Positions 6,638 through 8,829 of a stretch of 8,829 nucleotides of DNA are shown here, in pieces; the first letter of the stretch is position 1; each line of letters begins with the position of its first letter. The notes below the pieces were generated by a model. That model had not been told where the DNA came from. It saw only the letters and a program-made list of their open reading frames with translations, and did not search any database. The position numbers and the translations under genes were made by a program. The DNA is from Clostridia bacterium (GTDB lineage: Bacteria; Bacillota_E; RBS10-35; JAJYVN01). Location of the stretch: contig DAHWHV010000498.1 of assembly GCA_027335545.1 (NCBI GenBank), forward strand, positions 1-8,829, in the 5' to 3' direction.

Positions 6638-6646
6638 TGCTACACT
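6638..6646 (+). promoter_or_regulatory. Extended -10 promoter of yebC
   Basis: TGCTACACT: an extended -10 (TG-n-TACACT; hexamer 6641-6646) in an AT-richer patch, about 53 nt before the yebC start. No good -35 is seen 16-18 nt upstream, which extended -10 promoters can do without. The start of transcription would be near 6652. Confidence 0.5.
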
Positions 6647-6698
6647 TTGGCTGCGGTCGGCCGCCGTGCAGCGGCGGACCACGGGGGGTGCGCGCCTG

Positions 6699-7451
6699 AT
6701 GTCCGGTCATTCGAAGTGGCACAACCGCATCCATCGCAAGTCTCGCCAGGACGCCAAGCGTGGCGCCCTGTACAGCAAACTCGGCAAGGAGATCCTGATC
6801 GCCGCCCGTGCCGGGGGGGGCGACCCCGTCTCCAACGCCCGTTTGCGCTTGGCGATCGAGCGGGCGCGGGAGGCCGGCCTCCCCTCGGACAACATCCGCC
6901 GGGCGGTGGAGCGGGGCGCCCACGGGGACGAGGGGGCCAACTACGAGGAGATCACGTATGAGGGCTACGGCCCCGGCGGCGTCGCCGTGCTCGTCGAGGT
7001 GCAGACGGACAACCGCAACCGCACGGCGGGCGACCTGCGCCACCTCTTCTCGCGCCACGGCGGCGGGCTCGGTGAGGCCGGGTGCGTGGCCTGGATGTTC
7101 GAGAAGAAGGGCGTGCTGGTCATCGACCGGGGGGAGACCGGCCTGACCGAGGAGCGGGTCCTGGAGATGGCGCTGGACGCTGGGGCCGAGGATGTGCGGG
7201 TCGAGGAGGAGACGTTCGCGGTGATCACGGCGCCGGAGGAGTTCGACGCCGTGCGGCAGGCGGTGTCCGGGCAAGGCGTCGAGTTGGCGGTCGCCGAATT
7301 GACGATGGAGCCGAAGACAACGGTCGAGGTCGAGGGCAAGGACGCGGAGCAGGTCGCCCACCTCGTGGAACTGTTGGAAGAACACGACGACGTCAGCAAC
7401 GTCTACACCAACCACACCGAGACCGCCGACCTCGACGCGGTCCAGGCCTAA
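6699..7451 (+). CDS. yebC: YebC/PmpR/TACO1 family protein
   Basis: A 250-aa cytoplasmic protein, the normal family length. It opens with the family hallmark MSGHSKWHN, then HRKSRQDAKRGALYSKLGKEI. The characteristic NARLRLAIERAREAGLPSDNIRRAVERG follows at about 45-72. NYEEITYEGYGPGGVAVLVE comes next, then QTDNRNRTAGDLRHLFSRHGG at about 107-127. The C-terminal domain ends in DVSNVYTNHT. Members were first annotated as transcription regulators; more recent work links the family to translation at ribosomes stalled on polyproline. ATG 6699 is preceded by a G-rich stretch (GGGGGGTG, 6683-6690) 8 nt upstream. It stands just before a BofC-like gene, in keeping with the Firmicutes yebC-bofC-ruv neighbourhood. 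Stop is TAA at 7449-7451. Confidence 0.96.
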   Translation: MSGHSKWHNRIHRKSRQDAKRGALYSKLGKEILIAARAGGGDPVSNARLRLAIERAREAGLPSDNIRRAVERGAHGDEGANYEEITYEGYGPGGVAVLVEVQTDNRNRTAGDLRHLFSRHGGGLGEAGCVAWMFEKKGVLVIDRGETGLTEERVLEMALDAGAEDVRVEEETFAVITAPEEFDAVRQAVSGQGVELAVAELTMEPKTTVEVEGKDAEQVAHLVELLEEHDDVSNVYTNHTETADLDAVQA

Positions 7452-7873
7452 GCGCACCTTGTGGTGCCTGGCGTGAGCGGCTGCGGCGGGAGCCCCCAGC
7501 GACGGGCGGCGGGGCGGGGCTCTGCTGGCCCGTGGGCCCCCGCATCCAGGGGCCGACCGTCCCCCGAAGAACCGCCGCCCCGCATGTCGGCGGCCGTGCC
7601 CCCGTTCGGCGCGGCCAGGGGCTGACGGCCCTGGCGCCATCCGACCGGGACGGGTGCCGCGGGCGCCGGCCTCCCCCTGGAGGCATCCTGGCCCCCCTGG
7701 CCCCACTGCCGTGCCCACCGAGAGGCTGCCGCCCGCTGCGCCAGCGGGGCGGATCCACTCACCTCCGCCGCAGCCGCCGGCGGCCACCCCTGAAGCCGTG
7801 CATGCACCTGGGCCCCGCGCGCCATCCTGTGCCGGTGGGGCCGGTCGGGTGCGTGCCGGCCAGGAGCGGGGGA
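7452..7873. other. Gap between yebC and the BofC-like gene
   Basis: No gene with a credible start was found on either strand; the frames that stay open are products of the base composition. Inverted repeats seen: GCACC-TTGT-GGTGC 3 nt after the yebC stop (7454-7467), a weak terminator candidate; GGCCCC/GGGGCC (7535-7554); GCCAGGG/CCCTGGC (7614-7635); the palindromes GCCGCCGGCGGC (7773-7784) and GTGCATGCAC (7798-7807). The last is AT-richer than its surroundings and could be an operator half-site pair. No known riboswitch or RNA family is recognised, and no promoter is clear. Confidence 0.35.
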
Positions 7874-8506
7874 GTGCCCGTGGGTCGTTGGAGCCTCGTG
7901 GTTGCCTCCGGCCTCTCGCTCCTCATGGGCATCTTCCTGCACCTCCACCGCTTGCAGGCCCCGCCCCGCTTCGAAACGCTGCCGGTGGTGGCCGCACGGG
8001 TCCCGAGCACCCTACCGGCGGGACGCGCGCCCGAGGGGCCGATCGTCCTGGCGGCTGGGGCTCTGGTGGAGGTCGTCATCGAGTACCCGGCTTGCGCGCT
8101 GCGTCGGTCGGGGCGCGGACCGCTGCCCGTTGGACTCCTCGGGCTCGATGCGCGCCAGGTCTCACGCGCCCTGGGCGGGCATCCACAGGGCCCTCAGGGC
8201 CCTCTGCACGGCTACGAGGTGCGCGCCCTTACCCCGCAGCTCCTGGTCCTGCGCCGCACGGCGCCGGGTTGCCCGGCGGCGACGGTCACGCTCGTCGGGC
8301 AGGACGGTGTCGTGACCGTGTTGAGCGGGCCTCCTGGGGACACAGGGGCCGTCCTGCGCCGGACCCCCATCCCCCTGCGGGGCCTGGCGCGGGTGGATCA
8401 GGCGCGCCTGGAGCGGGGATTCCCCGTTCCGGCCACCCGCTGCACGGAGGAGCTGGGGCGCCTGGCGCGGCAGGCCGGCCTCGGGGAGGCCGCACCGTCC
8501 TGCTGA
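7874..8506 (+). CDS. BofC-like membrane-anchored protein
   Basis: A 210-aa protein. GTG 7874 is chosen because AGGAG (7862-7866) precedes it by 7 nt; GTG 7880 is the alternative. Residues 5-22 (RWSLVVASGLSLLMGIFL) form one hydrophobic segment, a signal peptide or anchor, so most of the chain is expected outside the membrane. After a Pro/Ala-rich stretch, residues 62-132 have a beta-rich pattern: ALVEVVIEYPACALRR with C74, LLGLDARQVSRAL, and YEVRALTPQLLVLRR with C133 just after. This resembles the region of BofC proteins that has an LIGLT-x-EEL block and a VVLRR strand. Residues 136-203 read like the BofC C-terminal domain: TVTLVGQDGVVTVLSGPPGD, then an IPLRGL strand, then LERGFPV and a last helix. 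In B. subtilis, BofC restrains the SpoIVB signalling protease during sporulation. The order yebC-bofC supports the call. Similarity is weak, so the function is inferred. Confidence 0.65.
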   Translation: MPVGRWSLVVASGLSLLMGIFLHLHRLQAPPRFETLPVVAARVPSTLPAGRAPEGPIVLAAGALVEVVIEYPACALRRSGRGPLPVGLLGLDARQVSRALGGHPQGPQGPLHGYEVRALTPQLLVLRRTAPGCPAATVTLVGQDGVVTVLSGPPGDTGAVLRRTPIPLRGLARVDQARLERGFPVPATRCTEELGRLARQAGLGEAAPSC

Positions 8507-8536
8507 TGGGCCCCGCCGCCGCGGGCGGGGCCCATC
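8505..8536 (+). terminator. Terminator hairpin overlapping the stop codon of the BofC-like gene
   Basis: GATGGGCCCCGCC (8505-8517), a 6-nt loop, and the exact complement GGCGGGGCCCATC (8524-8536): a 13-bp perfect stem. Its first two bases are the last two of the TGA stop (8504-8506). A C-rich tail follows, with no T-tract. Confidence 0.7.
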
Positions 8537-8807
8537 CCCCTCCCCATCGTCCGTGGCGCCCACCCCTCACCCCTCGCCCCGCACATTGGCGCAAGTGTCC
8601 TAACGGGCATGGAGGACATCCCTGTCGGGCGTGACTCTCCGGCATGTCGATGCTGTCGCGTCCGCCTGTCCTTTGTGACGTTGTGCGGGCCCCCTGGGGC
8701 CTGCCATCCCGTCCCGCCGCCAAGCCCCCGGTCGCGCCGCCAGACCCCCCGGCGGCCCGCGTCGGCCGCATCGGACGGGGGCGCCGCGGCGCACGGGAGG
8801 TCGCCCG
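8537..8807. other. Upstream region of the next gene
   Basis: A 271-nt stretch without a supported gene. It contains the inverted repeat TGTCCT (8596-8601) / AGGACA (8613-8618) with an 11-nt spacer, in a locally AT-richer patch, and a hairpin GGCCC-CCTG-GGGCC (8688-8701). TTGGCG (8586-8591) is -35-like but no -10 fits. An operator or promoter region for the following gene is likely but not demonstrated. Confidence 0.3.
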
Positions 8808-8829
8808 GTGCCCCCCCCGACCCGCGCGG
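8808..8829 (+). CDS. Possible start of the next gene, cut by the window end
   Basis: GTG 8808 is preceded by a strong ribosome binding site, GGGAGGT (8795-8801), at 6 nt spacing. Only seven codons are present (V-P-P-P-T-R-A), too few to identify the product. From the yebC-bofC neighbourhood ruvC would be the natural guess, but nothing in the seven residues shows it. Confidence 0.4.

Noticed and set aside
7082..7873. Continuous open frame linking yebC and the BofC-like gene
   Set aside because: The part before 7874 overlaps yebC in another frame and is Arg/Gly/Pro-rich without family features; the ribosome binding site and membrane segment mark the start at 7874.
8609..8829. ATG-started frame open to the window end
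   Set aside because: No ribosome binding site before the ATG, and the translation is Pro/Arg-rich without recognisable features; GTG 8808 in another frame has a strong ribosome binding site.
1..8829. Mobile elements, CRISPR arrays, tRNA or rRNA genes
   Set aside because: No transposase, no spaced direct repeats, no tRNA T-arm or rRNA motif was found on either strand.

Overview
The window is very GC-rich (by eye well above 70 percent) and reads as chromosomal DNA of a high-GC, probably thermophilic, member of the spore-forming Firmicutes lineage, of the Thermaerobacter, Symbiobacterium or Limnochordia kind. The reasons are a split glycine dehydrogenase (gcvPA/gcvPB), a Thermus-like tyrosyl-tRNA synthetase, a secreted NlpC/P60 wall hydrolase behind a ydaO-type c-di-AMP riboswitch, and a BofC-like sporulation protein directly after yebC. 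The phylum-level assignment is inference from gene content. No mobile element, CRISPR array, tRNA or rRNA was found.

Layout. Positions 1-2301 hold the end of gcvPA and all of gcvPB, overlapping by 14 nt and probably translationally coupled; together they form the P-protein of the glycine cleavage system. tyrS follows on the same strand (2423-3673). It converges on a minus-strand gene for a secreted NlpC/P60 peptidoglycan hydrolase (3787-4773), and a G8/C8 hairpin between them can serve both genes. The hydrolase gene diverges from nadE (5346-6251). The 572 nt between the two starts carry, on the minus strand, a candidate promoter, a 5' leader and a ydaO/c-di-AMP riboswitch that ends exactly at the ribosome binding site. 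nadE ends in a 19-bp perfect terminator stem. A 393-nt hairpin-rich gap leads to a promoter and yebC (6699-7451). After a 422-nt gap comes a membrane-anchored BofC-like protein (7874-8506), whose stop codon lies inside another strong terminator hairpin. The window ends just after a good ribosome binding site and GTG (8808) that may open the next gene; ruvC would fit the known yebC-bofC-ruv neighbourhood.

How the parts work together. Most genes are housekeeping: one-carbon metabolism, tRNA charging, NAD synthesis and translation control of polyproline synthesis. The regulatory novelty is in the RNA. The riboswitch has an unusual GC-rich insertion and an upstream segment that can compete for its closing stem. 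The gene-end hairpins of this window all lack the U-tract expected of intrinsic terminators. The wall hydrolase and the BofC-like protein are the two cell-envelope and sporulation-facing genes.
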